Source: Torreya grandis (Eukaryota > Streptophyta > Pinopsida > Cupressales > Taxaceae). From it: DNA of 64,000 nt. Within the stretch, counting starts at the first letter, position 1. The number at the start of each line of letters is the position of its first letter. The position numbers and the translations under genes were made by a program. The stretch is from assembly GCA_037957365.1 (NCBI GenBank), contig JARHVA010002423.1, positions 2,508,501-2,572,500 on the forward strand. The letters run 5' to 3'. Under the pieces are notes generated by a model. The model ran no database searches, was not told the DNA's origin, and worked only from the letters and a program-made list of their open reading frames with translations. Shown here in pieces: positions 36,926-47,530 of the stretch.

Positions 36926-38732
36926 ACATGTTTTATTTCATTTTTTTATCATTTTATCTTTATATATTTGTGATACTGGGTTGGTAGTGTCAATATAGCT
37001 CTAACTTGTATACATAGGTTTAACACATAGTCTCATCAATATAACTCTATTCTATTGTTGCAAGTTTTGATTCATTAGTTATAGGATACTAGGTCAACCC
37101 TATCAACACAATACACTTTCAAACATTTGGATTAGGATAATAGGTCAACCCTATTGAATATATACATTCCTAAACTTCCCAAAAATATACTAAGTTGACC
37201 TTATCAACACATTACATCTTACAAGTTTTTAGCAAAAAAAAAATGTAAAGCTAGGTCGACACAGTTGGTAAAATTTTCAAGTATAAATTATGTTACTTCA
37301 ACATCAATATTATTTTCCTTTACATCCTCCAACCCACCAAGGTTATTTTCTATCCTTCTCTATCATATCTATTATTCCTTACAGTTCTATTTTTCATAGT
37401 TTGTAGTCTTTAAAACTACCCCTGTATAGTAAAATAGGTTGACCCTATCAATGCAATTATGTATTCTATCTAGAAAACTAGATTGACATTGTCAATGTAG
37501 TTCTTTTTTAGACCCTTGCTTCTGCAGTATAGTAGTGACACTATCGACTCATTTCTTTAATCTATGTATACACTATCTTCTGAATCAAAACTATACTATA
37601 TTTCAAAGTTAGAATTAACACTTATATGTTAGTAATTAGCTCACACTTTCATTTTTTAATTTCTTTCATTCTTAGAATAGATCACATAGTCTAATTAGGT
37701 GGTTTTTCAACATACTATTTAGTTTCACTATTTGCTCTTTTATGTACACACTACTAAATCACAAAATCTTAATATTCACGTTAATAATTATCTACCCAAG
37801 GCCTGGCTACTTGGATTTAATCACCAAGGGGGGAGCTAACTTAGTTTTTTGGGCAAGTATAAACATGTGGTTAATTTTCTATATTAGCTAATCACATAAC
37901 ACCCTTATCATTGTAGTGTATGAAGTGAGGCAACAGTCCCCAATACCAATCCATTACCATTGCCAATATAGATCCCTTTTAGCCTAAATTTTCTGAAACC
38001 ATCCTTAGATTTATTTCTAGTTCCTTGATTACAACCAACTCCCTATCACATTTAAAATCATACTTTGATAATCTAACAAGATTTAGGATGACCAATTAAT
38101 TGGCTTTTACTTTCCAATTTGATTGCTTACTCTTTGCTCAATTATATGTTGTATTATAAAAACTTGCATTATCCAGCATTGGTGGAAGGTTTTGTGTTAT
38201 GTGACTCAATTATATCAACCTCATTGAACCAATTGATTATGTGTTTCCTTTCATTTCTTTATTTTAAAAATATTTGCAAAAAAATTCTTGTTTCAGTACA
38301 CAATTGACTCTATACACTTTTTTAGCTCCTATTTCTTATACTCGATCGACTCTGTACACTTTTTTGACCTTTTTTTCCTATACTAGGTCAACCCTTTTGA
38401 CTTTGTATACTTTTACAACCTCTATTTCTAATAATAGGTTTACCATGTCAACTCTATACATCTTTTAGACTATGTTCTCTATATTAGGTTAACCTAGTTG
38501 ACTATGTATCTTTTTTTGCTTTCCATGTCTACCAACCTAGTTATTTGTTTCTCTTTCTTATCATTTTGTTCATTTCTCTCAAGTCATCCTGAATTATCCT
38601 ATCATAATATTCTTTGAAAAATTTAATCCATTTAGATACTATATGGGATGCTCATTTCTCCCTCTCTTTTCTTCCCAGTATTACCATCACTCTTGGGGCA
38701 CCTCTTCCCCTCTTTCATCCATGACTTGTAAC
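36926..38732 (+). other. G2 copy 1 leader with repeated GTCGAC/GGTTGACC-like motifs
   Basis: About 1.8 kb without coding. Phrases such as 'aggtcaaccctat', 'agttgaccttat', 'ggtcgacacagt', 'ggttgaccctat' and 'cgatcgactctgtaca' recur near 37,090-37,550 and again at 38,285-38,510. Around 37,800 there is a conserved block (gctacttggatttaatcacc ... gggagctaact) also found in copy 2 at 43,305. Confidence 0.7.
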
Positions 38733-40030
38733 ATGGTGCAAATCACACCTCAAGATGAAGTTGATGGGTTTGATCCTTTCTATACCTAAAAAGATACTTC
38801 TCATCTTAAAAACCTTAAAACTAATGTGGGAGTAATTGACATAAGGTTGATCAATAATAACACTAATAACCCATCTTCTAATAGCCCTCCCCCCATTACC
38901 AATTTGGGAAGTGCTCCTACCAACACCAACCTACTTATTGATATAACTCAACTTCTTGCCCAAGTCATAAATCAAATAAACATAATGAAAAACTCTAACA
39001 CTAATAAAATGATGCAAATCCAACTTCATTTGATTAATATGGATAATCACCTTTGGCTATACATCCTCAAGCTAATCCCAATTTTATTCCTCCACCTCTT
39101 AGAGATGCTGCTGGCAATGTTATTCCTCAATCTATAATGAATAACAAGATGATTCAAACTAATCAAAATGAGAATTTATCTCCTTTCATTATATCCATTT
39201 ATATTGGTAACATATCTTCAACTATCAATTATGATGGGATTGAAGACCCAACCTCATTTCTCAAAGCCTTTGGCAATCTTTACAAAGAGTGGATCCAAAC
39301 TAATACTTTCACCACAACTAAACTCTTAGTCAATACCTTCACTGGTGATGTATTAGAATGGTAAAACTAATTACCCCAACATTCCATTTTGAAAATTGAA
39401 GATTTGCTCAATCCTTTAGTTAAAGAGTTTCAACACAATGATATTCCCAAAAATTGTCTTAGCCACTTCATCAATGCTAAGAAATCTCCCACTAAATCAG
39501 CTCATGACTTTATCAAAAGATGGAAATCATTGGCCCATAAATCTGACCATAACATGACTAATGATAACTTGTTCAAACTCTTTATAACTAATTTTACTCC
39601 TCTTCAATATAAGGTTCGAACCTATACTCCCCAAACACTTAATGAAGCTCTTGATCAAGATAAACATCAAGACTTTCTCATGAAGCAGTTCAAACCTGAT
39701 ACTAAACTCCTAAAAGGATATTTTCAAACATATACCAATGCTATCACTATTAATACTCCACAAACCAAACTTGGAGTTACCAAATCTAACATCCATTCAT
39801 CTTCTCACACACCACTTTCTTTGTAGCAAATGAAATATTTTTTACCACCCTCTAAACCTTTCACCTATCCTAACAATCCTCCTAAGTGGTATGACCCTAA
39901 TCAATTTTATTGGTTCCACATTGACATTGGTCACTCCCATGAATCTTGTATAGGGCTCACTAATATTTTTGTATCCTATATACTTGGTGATTCATTTGAT
40001 CATGAATCCATGATCAACCTTTGTCATTAA
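38733..40030 (+). pseudogene. G2 copy 1 Gag
   Basis: The trace opens MVQITPQDEVDGFDPFYT at ATG 38,733, chosen because the frame runs on with a single TAA (38,787) into a long Asn/Pro/Ser-rich N-terminal part. The capsid domain follows at 39,200-39,700 (PTSFLKAFGNLYKEWIQTN, then HDFIKRWKSLAHKSDHNMT). At about 39,900-39,950 the motif YWFHIDIGHSHESC is the C-x2-H-x4-H-x4-C knuckle with its first Cys changed to Tyr. At least three stops and one or more frameshifts disrupt it. Gag would package G2 RNA. Confidence 0.85.
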
Positions 40031-40560
40031 GATTACATTGTTGCTTCTCAAAAATTACATGTTTCTAAATATTCTAGCTCAAATATCCAAAACTCTTTTT
40101 CATAGATTCAACCAAATACCAAGGATTTTTATGCCATTAATGATGATTATGATCAATTTTATAACAATTCCCAGTATGTTAACACTTCCAAGGTCAATTA
40201 TCATTACAAGTTGGCTCACAAAGATCTTGTTGCCAAACCTAATAAAACATCCTTAAAAGAACAACTTCTCAAGGCTACTACAACCACCAATCTAGCTTTG
40301 GAAGCACATGAAGAACCACTTCCTCCTTTTGAACCTCCAACCACATCTATTCCCTCAAAATATACTTTACCTCTTAAACCTCATATTAGTTCTTCTTCTA
40401 AATCTCATTGGTAATTTCTTGAAAAACTTAAATCTATCCCTTGAAATATTCCACTCATGGATTTGGTTCATACTTACCCTTATCATCATAATTTCCTTAT
40501 GCAATATTTACAAGGAATTGAAGATCCATCCTCTATCGATGAATAACCACCTTCTATCAA
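40031..40560 (+). pseudogene. G2 copy 1 Gag-protease linker
   Basis: A broken coding trace on the plus strand, with an acidic and Pro/Ser-rich segment (HEEPLPPFEPPTTSIPSKY at about 40,310) and YLQGIEDPSSIDE at about 40,507. No domain is recognised. Confidence 0.55.
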
Positions 40561-40576
40561 AACTCAATCTACCAAC

Positions 40577-41212
40577 ATGCATACCATTGAAACTATGTGT
40601 CCTTCTTCCAAGACTTCTATTGAATTTATTGAAGAGGACATGATCAATGATGAAATTATTTTTCATGCTAATGATCAAACACTTTTTATTAAAATAAACA
40701 TTAATACTACCCTTATCTATAAAGTTCTAGTTGATGAAGGCTATGGTATTAATGTGACACCTTTGTGGTTTATCCAACAACTTGATTATAACAAGGATCA
40801 TCTCAAGAAAACCCATCTTACCTATCATGGTTTTGATATGATTAATCAAAAGCTACTTGGTTGTATTTGGATACCATTAGCAATCAAACCTAAGACCATT
40901 CAAACTAATCTTATGGTCTTTGATTTACCCTTATAATATAACATACTCTTTAGTCACCCATGGACTCATATAATGAAGGATATTTCTTCTTCTAGTAGCC
41001 AATGCATTAAATTATTACATAATATAAAATGGTATAAGCATGAGGCTAATCCCAACCCTTGGAGTATTCAACTTCCTAATCCCAAATCTCAATATCATAT
41101 TCCTACCATTCTTAAGATCAATAGTGCTCCTTTACCTAGATTCATTAACATTAATCTTCATTTACAAGTCACTCTTGTTGATTTAGATGATGATAAACCT
41201 AATGATTTATAG
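40577..41212 (+). pseudogene. G2 copy 1 retropepsin-like protease
   Basis: The sequence YKVLVDEGYGINVTPLWFI occupies the active-site position of gypsy proteases of the Athila/Tat type, where D-[ST/G]-G-[AS] is expected. Here it reads DEGYG, so Glu sits in the middle position. It is followed by LTYHGFDMINQKLLGCIWIP, matching 'V..FDG....GEI.L', and NLMVFDLPL before a stop. The equivalent at 63,620-63,865 reads IDEGYKT. The identical Asp-Glu-Gly in both copies suggests a family feature or inheritance from one defective source. A tail can be followed to 41,212 with stops. Confidence 0.75.
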
Positions 41213-41421
41213 CATACATGTAATACTACCAGGCTTACTTCCTACATTTTGTAGTGGATTCCTCCTTTATTACCTTAGGATCATACTATTCCTCTTCTTG
41301 ATGATATCATTGATTTTATCCCTTCATACAATGCTAAGGAGCCTTATTTACCTAAATATGACTTCACTTGAAATTATTTTTGAGTGGCTAAATTATTTTA
41401 GGATCCTTTCATCATGTCTCC
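41213..41421 (+). other. truncated pol start of G2 copy 1
   Basis: A faint coding trace continues (PLLDDIIDFIPSYN) and then passes into LTR-like sequence at about 41,422. No RT motif is reached, so the deletion breakpoint is close to 41,420. Confidence 0.5.
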
Positions 41422-42540
41422 ACGTACATTAGAAATGGGTGGGTAGACCATCAGTACTTCATAAGATTGTTGTCCCTTTTTTCACTTGTCATCTACACAC
41501 TTATCTCCTAAAATCATTAACCCTAAGCTTATTCTTCTCAGTCCTACCTCCTCTATTCTTTTCCTCTTTCCATCCTTATTTTTCTTTCCTTAACACCCTT
41601 TTGGACACTTGGCTATATTGGGTCGACTAGGTTGACCCAGTATAGTTTAGGGGTATTTTTCACTTTCTTAACTTGTTATCCTTTTAGTTGATCTAGCTCA
41701 GACCTAGAGATTTGTCCCTAAAAACACACTAGGTTGATTATGTTGACCCTATATAATTGATGTTTCTAAGAGGATATAGTGAAAGATAAACCCATATATA
41801 CAAGTTTATTTCCCACTATTTCATAAGAGCAAAATTACTATCAAATAAGTATGATTGAACATCTATTTTTTGACCATTCTACTTGAGGAATAAAGCTTAG
41901 GGTTACATACTTTCTTTGAAGATACAGATCTTGTCTTATGGAGAAGTATTTTGAATTCTTAAATAGGTTGTGTAGCCTAAAGCTGATTTATCTTGGTTAT
42001 CCTTACATACCACAGTAATCTCTTGTAAAGCACCTTAGCCAAGGGAGAGATTGAGGCTTGACAAGTTCATCTTCAAAGGTAAGTATTCCTAACTTTATTT
42101 CTCCTTTTAAAAGTACATAGATAATGAATTTTTATTATTCTCCCATGTATTAGGATTCCTTATACATTGATTTGAGTATATGTCTTCTAATACATGTTTA
42201 GTTTAGGTGTTTATTTTATTATTTCTAACCCCCACTTTGTGCCACAAGCTTTGGTGTGTACTAGATTAGATTTTGATTTATCTTTATTAAAATAGAGTTA
42301 CTATTTTAAACCTTAGGAATTCATTAGGATTTTTGTGTGATTATATTAGATTATAGGCTTTATAAAACCCTTCATAGCATGATGTGTTTTGACAAGTGAT
42401 CCCCTAATTGGGTCTAGTAGATCCCCATATTAGTCATGATCTTGTTTATCAAGTATATCCCCAATCAGAAGTATAGGTATGCTCTATCTTCTTTGACCCA
42501 AGATTGATTTATATATATGATGTATTTCCTATTGCATACA
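41422..42540 (+). repeat. G2 copy 2 LTR, 5' truncated
   Basis: It aligns with 35,820-36,894: tggggt/gggtgg-type start, then ccttttagttgatct and ggagagattgagg blocks, ending attgcataca at 42,540. The first 110 bp or so of the copy 1 LTR, including the TGTATACACA end, are missing. Confidence 0.82.
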
Positions 42541-42543
42541 TTT

Positions 42544-42561
42544 TGGTGAACTTGACATGAA
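42544..42561 (+). other. possible primer binding site of G2 copy 2
   Basis: TGGTGAACTTGACATGAA starts three bases after the LTR end. The TGG start and spacing are right for a primer site, and the related copy 1 sequence supports it. The tRNA is not assigned. Confidence 0.55.
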
Positions 42562-44011
42562 ACTAACCCTTATAGGATTTATTTCACTTATTTTCATTCT
42601 TTTGATCATCATTTTTATCATATATTTTGATGTATTGGATCAATTTTATCAACCCAACTATCTTTATTTATGTGTAGTTTACCAAGAATAGGAAATTGGA
42701 TCAACCCAATCAACCCATTACAAGTTATAGCCTTTCAAACACCTAGTTTATCCTACTAGGTAGACCTAATTGACCCATTATAGTTTTAGCACTTTTCAGT
42801 AGGTTCCTGTACAACTTGATCGATTCTATTAACCCAGTTTGTAGGTTTATCAAGGTTTTTAATTCTATTTTTGTTTCTTTTATGTATTTCATTTCACATT
42901 TTGTAGTCTTTAAAACTACCCTTGCATAGTCAATTGGATCGACATTGCTGACCCAGTTTTATGTTTTGTGTGTTGTCTAAAATAATTGGATTGACCCTAC
43001 CAACCCAATTCATTTTCAAACCTTACTTACATAGTATATATTAGACCTTGTCGACCCTAATATATATTTTTTGAATATAGTATCCATACTATACCTTATT
43101 TCAAAGTTAGAATTAACCTCATATCTTCTAGTAATTAGTTCACACCTTTATTTTTATATAGCTTGCATACTTATAATAGATCACATAGTTTAATTATGGG
43201 TTTTTTAATTAATCATTTAGTTTCACTATTTATATTTTATACACACATAGCCAAATCACATAACATAAACAGGCACTTTAATATTTTTATACCCTAGGCT
43301 AGCCTACTTGGATTTCATCACCAAGGAGGAAGCTAACTTGATGCTCTGGTCAAGTATAAAACATGGTTAATGGTATATTCTAGCTAATCACCCAACACCC
43401 TTATCACTTTAGTTTGTGAAGTGAGGGGGTAGGCCCTAATACCAAGCCTATATCATTGCCACTATAGTCCCTTTCAGCCCAAACTACCTGAAACCATCCT
43501 TAGATTATTATCTAGTACCTTGCTTATAGCCAACTTCCAATCACATTAAAAATAATTTCTTAATAATCTAATAAAAAATTAGGTTGACCAATTAGTTAGC
43601 TTTACTTTTAAATTTTTTTGCTTTCTCTTTGTTCAATTGTGTGCATAAAATATTGCATTAACTAGTGTTAGTGCAAGGTTTTATTTTATGTGCTTTAATT
43701 GGATTAGTTAGTGTTAATCTAATTGATTATTTATTTCTTTTCAGTACTTACTAATTTTCATTACTTAAAAAATTATATTGTTTCATTTTGAAATCTATAT
43801 TTAGGATTCTTGAATTTCCTATCTACTATATTGGATCAACCTGATCAACCCTTTAGTTTTTTTTCCATCTGTACACTGTACTAGATCAACCTAGATGACC
43901 TATATAGTTTTATAGTCCCTATTTTTATATTGGGTCAACCCAGTCGACCCTATACTATTTGAATCACCTCTTTGACCTTTGATTTATCATATCTCTTATT
44001 TTTCCTTCATC
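42562..44011 (+). other. G2 copy 2 leader with GTCGACC-like repeats
   Basis: No coding. Repeated phrases such as 'ggatcaacccaatcaaccc', 'ggtagacctaattgaccca', 'tggatcgacattgctgaccc', 'gggtcaacccagtcgaccc' and 'ggatcaacctgatcaaccc' occur at 42,640-43,060 and 43,830-43,950. The conserved block 'ctacttggatttcatcaccaag' is at about 43,305. Confidence 0.7.
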
Positions 44012-46361
44012 ATGGACTTTATGTTTGGTAATGACACTGAGTTATAGTTAGTAGACATGATGAACCTTACCAATCCTAATAGGGTCTCCCATAGATAGAG
44101 TAGGGCTCCTCTCTTGGATGTTAGTAACATTCATATTTCCACTCACATAATGAACTATGGAACCCCTCCTAATAACTCTTTATAGCATAATCATTATCTT
44201 TTCTTAGAGGATAAACTTGAGTTAGAGTATGCTCCCAAAATGATTTTCTTTATCTCTGAATTTCCTCAACATAGAGGAAAGGATCCTTATACCATTTATA
44301 ACCTCATGATTAGTGGTCAAACTGAAAATCCTCATTCTCCTACTCCTACATTCTCAATAAGATTTTGAGGTACCAATTTCTTTTGTTCTCAACCTCTTCC
44401 TTCAATTTTGACTCCTTCTTATGTCATGACATCTTCTTCTCTAACCTCTTCTACCTCCATGCCTAGTATCTCGAATAACATGGTAGGTTCTACATCTAGT
44501 GGGCCTCTCATAAAGTCCACTATCCTTAATATTTCCACTAGTTCATTGTTTTCTACCCAAGGTAATCATGATTCTAATGCTTCTTCTTCTTACCCTTTCA
44601 CTAGTCCATTTTTTGCTTCACAAGCAAATTTTACCATTAGTGCCTCAAATTCTCACAATGCTTCACAAGCTAATATCAACACTAATAGTGGTACCTAAGC
44701 CACTAATACCAACACAAATACCAATTATAATTATTATAATGTTAATAAAAAACTCAATTTTTGTTACAAACTCTCAATGAAAAGAATACATTTCAAGCTC
44801 ATAACACAAATCAAATGATGAGAATGCAAAACCACCTTCTTAATCTTCAATCTTATTTGCAACCAATGGCTTAGGGCACACATAACCAAAATTACCCCCC
44901 TCCTCTTCAATATCTCATGGAAATCTCATTACTCAACCTCCTTTAGTCAATAAACCCATCAAGCATCTATAAAATGAACCTCTTACTACTCAAATTGCCA
45001 ACATTGATATAGGAGTTATAACACCTACAATTTATTATAATGGGTCAACCAATCCTACCCTTCACCTCAAAACATTTGTAAATATTTACAAGGATTGGGT
45101 CAAATTAAATACCTTTATTGCTACTAAGATCCTAACTAAAAACCTCATGGGTGATGCCTTAGATTGGTACAATTAACTTAGAGATCATTCTAGTTCTAGT
45201 TTGGAGCACTTAGTAAATGATTTAATTCAATAATTCCAAAATAACGATCTTCCCATAAACACTTGGGCCTATTTCATTAATTTCAAATAACATGAGAATG
45301 AAACTACCAAAGCCTTTGTTAAGAGATGAAAGACTTTGCAAAAAAAATGTGAACATAACATGTCAGATGATAATCTTTTTCATCTCTTTACAAATGTTAT
45401 CTTTCCTAAATTACAATATCAAGTCTACACTCTCTCTCCATGTACCTTAGCGGAGGCTACTGACCAAACTAAAAGACAAGATTTCCTAATGCATCAATTC
45501 AAGCCACCCCAACCTTCTATGAGTCCTCATTTATTACTTAATAATAAAAACCACAATATTATTAATGATGGTGTTACTAATTCTTATGATACCATTCATA
45601 ATGTTTAAGCTATAATTCGTAACCCTTCTTTGAAACCATCTCTTTCTTCTCAACAATATGTTAACCCTCATTTCTCTTCACCCAATAACATCAATGTTCA
45701 CAAACCTCTATCCTTAGTTAAATTGTTTAAGCATCTACCTTGGCCTCTTTAATGAGAGCTTGACCCTTCTCATCCTATGAAATCTTGGAATGATCTTAAC
45801 AAGTTTTGTTGGTTTCATGCTAGTTGGGGCCATTCTCATGAGACCTATAGATAATTATGTAATTTATCTATGGATTTTCTTCTTGGACCTAATTTCAATC
45901 ATGATTCCATTATTTTTAAGTGTTAACAAGCCTATGATATTTATTTTAAGGATTATAAATCAAATGGAAAAACTCAAACCTTGAATCAAGAAAATTATCA
46001 TTTATCTATCTATAAAGATCCTTTACCTAATCATCAACCTATCCAAGAAACTCAAGACAGGCCCACCCCTTCAACCAATAACATAGAAAGACTTTTTGAA
46101 ACAACTTCTAAAGAAAATGTGTTTAACATGACTAATATGCAAAGGGTGGTGGATTTCATTAATTCCCAACATATCTACACTCCTCATAAGACATATTGTG
46201 TTATCTAGGATTCTTCTCTAACTCATTTAAATGAGTTAGGGCCCAAGAAGACCTTATCACTTTTGATGATCCAATTTTATATTCTCCCTTAGATAACACA
46301 TCCCATTATATTTATATTACTCTTCAATCATCTAATAATACTAATTATAACCAAACTTATA
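44012..46361 (+). pseudogene. G2 copy 2 Gag and start of the Gag-protease linker
   Basis: ATG 44,012 starts MDFMFGNDTEL, followed by a long Ser/Thr/Asn-rich region (44,400-44,700, readable for 96 codons) and the capsid domain at 45,020-45,500 (TLHLKTFVNIYKDWVKLNTF, then KTLQKKCEHNMSDDNLFHLF). The knuckle at about 45,806-45,850 reads CWFHASWGHSHETY, that is C-x2-H-x4-H-x4-C with the last Cys changed to Tyr. There are several stops. The linker's Asn-rich end at 46,361 fits the Asn-rich reading that resumes at 63,086, which supports one interrupted gene. Confidence 0.83.
46218..46239. repeat. perfect 22-bp palindrome
   Basis: CTAACTCATTT is followed directly by its exact reverse complement. It lies in the G2 copy 2 linker, about 120 bp from the insertion point of the 16.7-kb element. 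Confidence 0.85.
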
Positions 46362-47530
46362 TGAACTAGGAATTTGACACAAGAGAGGTTATTAGTATTT
46401 TGTTAGTCCAAAAATGCAAACAAATTGATAAAAACACACTAATTAACATATATCTTTAGGTCTAGTTATTAGGCTGAGCTTAATTAAAAAAAAATGAAAA
46501 TAATAACTAAAAATTAAAGAAAAAAAAGAATCCTTTACCTTCCTTAGATGCTCCAAATGTTTGTTGTAATGGCTTGCTCAGCTTGTGCTCATGAAGTCTT
46601 CATCAAAGGACGTTTGGTTATTTCCTCTTCTCCTTGGTACCTTGTGGATTTGGCTTGGCTTGAAACAATATTTTAGAATCATAAATTTGGCATGTGGTAG
46701 ATCTTGGAATCAATTTTATATGGTAACTTTTCAAAAATTAATCTTAAAAATGATGTTCATGGCCTCTCTATTTATAGGTTTTCAAGAATGACCAGAATCA
46801 ACCATGATTGTCCATCTCAAGATTGAGATGTGTGGTCATGGATTAATTGAATTATGTAATTAAAATCCATAATTATCCTCATCATTAATTTTGAATAAGG
46901 TAAATTTATGAGGCATGGGAGGTAATAAAGAGGCAAGGGAGATGCATAATTCTGATATTTATGGCATTTATGGCCTAGGGATGTCTTCCTAAGAAATGAG
47001 GTCACCTGATGATGTAGATATTCAATATTCATTTATTAAAAAAAATTAATGAGTTTCCATGTAATTATTAATTAGGCCTTTATTTGTATTAATTAGCTCT
47101 TAAGCATGATTAAGCACTTTGTGCACAAATTACTCAAATTGATTAAAATGCCTTATTATTGGTCCAAAATTTGACAATATTAGAATTGGAAGTCAATGTT
47201 AGATAAATTGGATTCACTTTCCCATTTAGGATGTTTCCAAAACCAAATAAAAAATACATGCATCTCATATAATAAATTTTATAGAAAAGAGCAATCCAGA
47301 GCACCCAGTTGCAAAATTGGCATTTTGACTTGAAATGATTTGATCAAAGTTAGCTAGCCCATAAATTTCATTTCCCCATTTAGTGATACCCTGGACAAAA
47401 TTGGCACTTGAATATTTCAATTTAAACTCATTTAATGTGCTTTAGTGTTTTTAGGCCAAATTGTGCATTTCATGGAAATTGGTCAAAACCCTGATTAGAT
47501 GTCATCGATGGCTAGATTTAGGTGTCTACA
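46362..47530 (-). repeat. 3' LTR (left) of the 16.7-kb element
   Basis: It is 1,169 bp and begins TGAACTAGGAATTTGACAC and ends GGTGTCTACA. It aligns along its length with 61,912-63,085. Visible differences are spread evenly. A minus-strand TATA box is at 46,769-46,776. Confidence 0.92.
46769..46776 (-). promoter_or_regulatory. TATA box in 3' LTR
   Basis: The minus strand reads CCTATAAATAGAGAGGCCAT, a canonical plant TATA box, conserved at 62,321 in the other LTR. Confidence 0.7.

Larger units (their letters stand above)
35713..41421 (+). mobile_element. G2 gypsy element copy 1: LTR-leader-gag-protease, pol missing
   Basis: A 1,182-bp LTR (35,713-36,894), a 1.8-kb leader, a broken gag from ATG 38,733, and a protease-like region (40,600-41,210) are followed at about 41,422 by another LTR of the same family. 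No RT, RNase H or integrase trace occurs. The layout resembles LTR elements that carry only gag (TR-GAG type), but because the next LTR lacks its first 110 bp or so, a deletion joining the pol start of copy 1 to the LTR of copy 2 is the simpler reading. Confidence 0.75.
41422..46361 (+). mobile_element. G2 gypsy element copy 2, left part (LTR-leader-gag), continued at 63,086
   Basis: A G2 LTR lacking its first 110 bp or so (41,422-42,540) is followed by a primer-site-like sequence, a leader related to copy 1, and a gag from ATG 44,012. At 46,361 it is cut by the LTR of the 16.7-kb minus-strand element, and the protease region appears on the far side at 63,086-64,000. Its Gag N-terminus is quite different from copy 1, so the two are distinct members of the family and not a fresh tandem duplicate. 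Confidence 0.8.
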
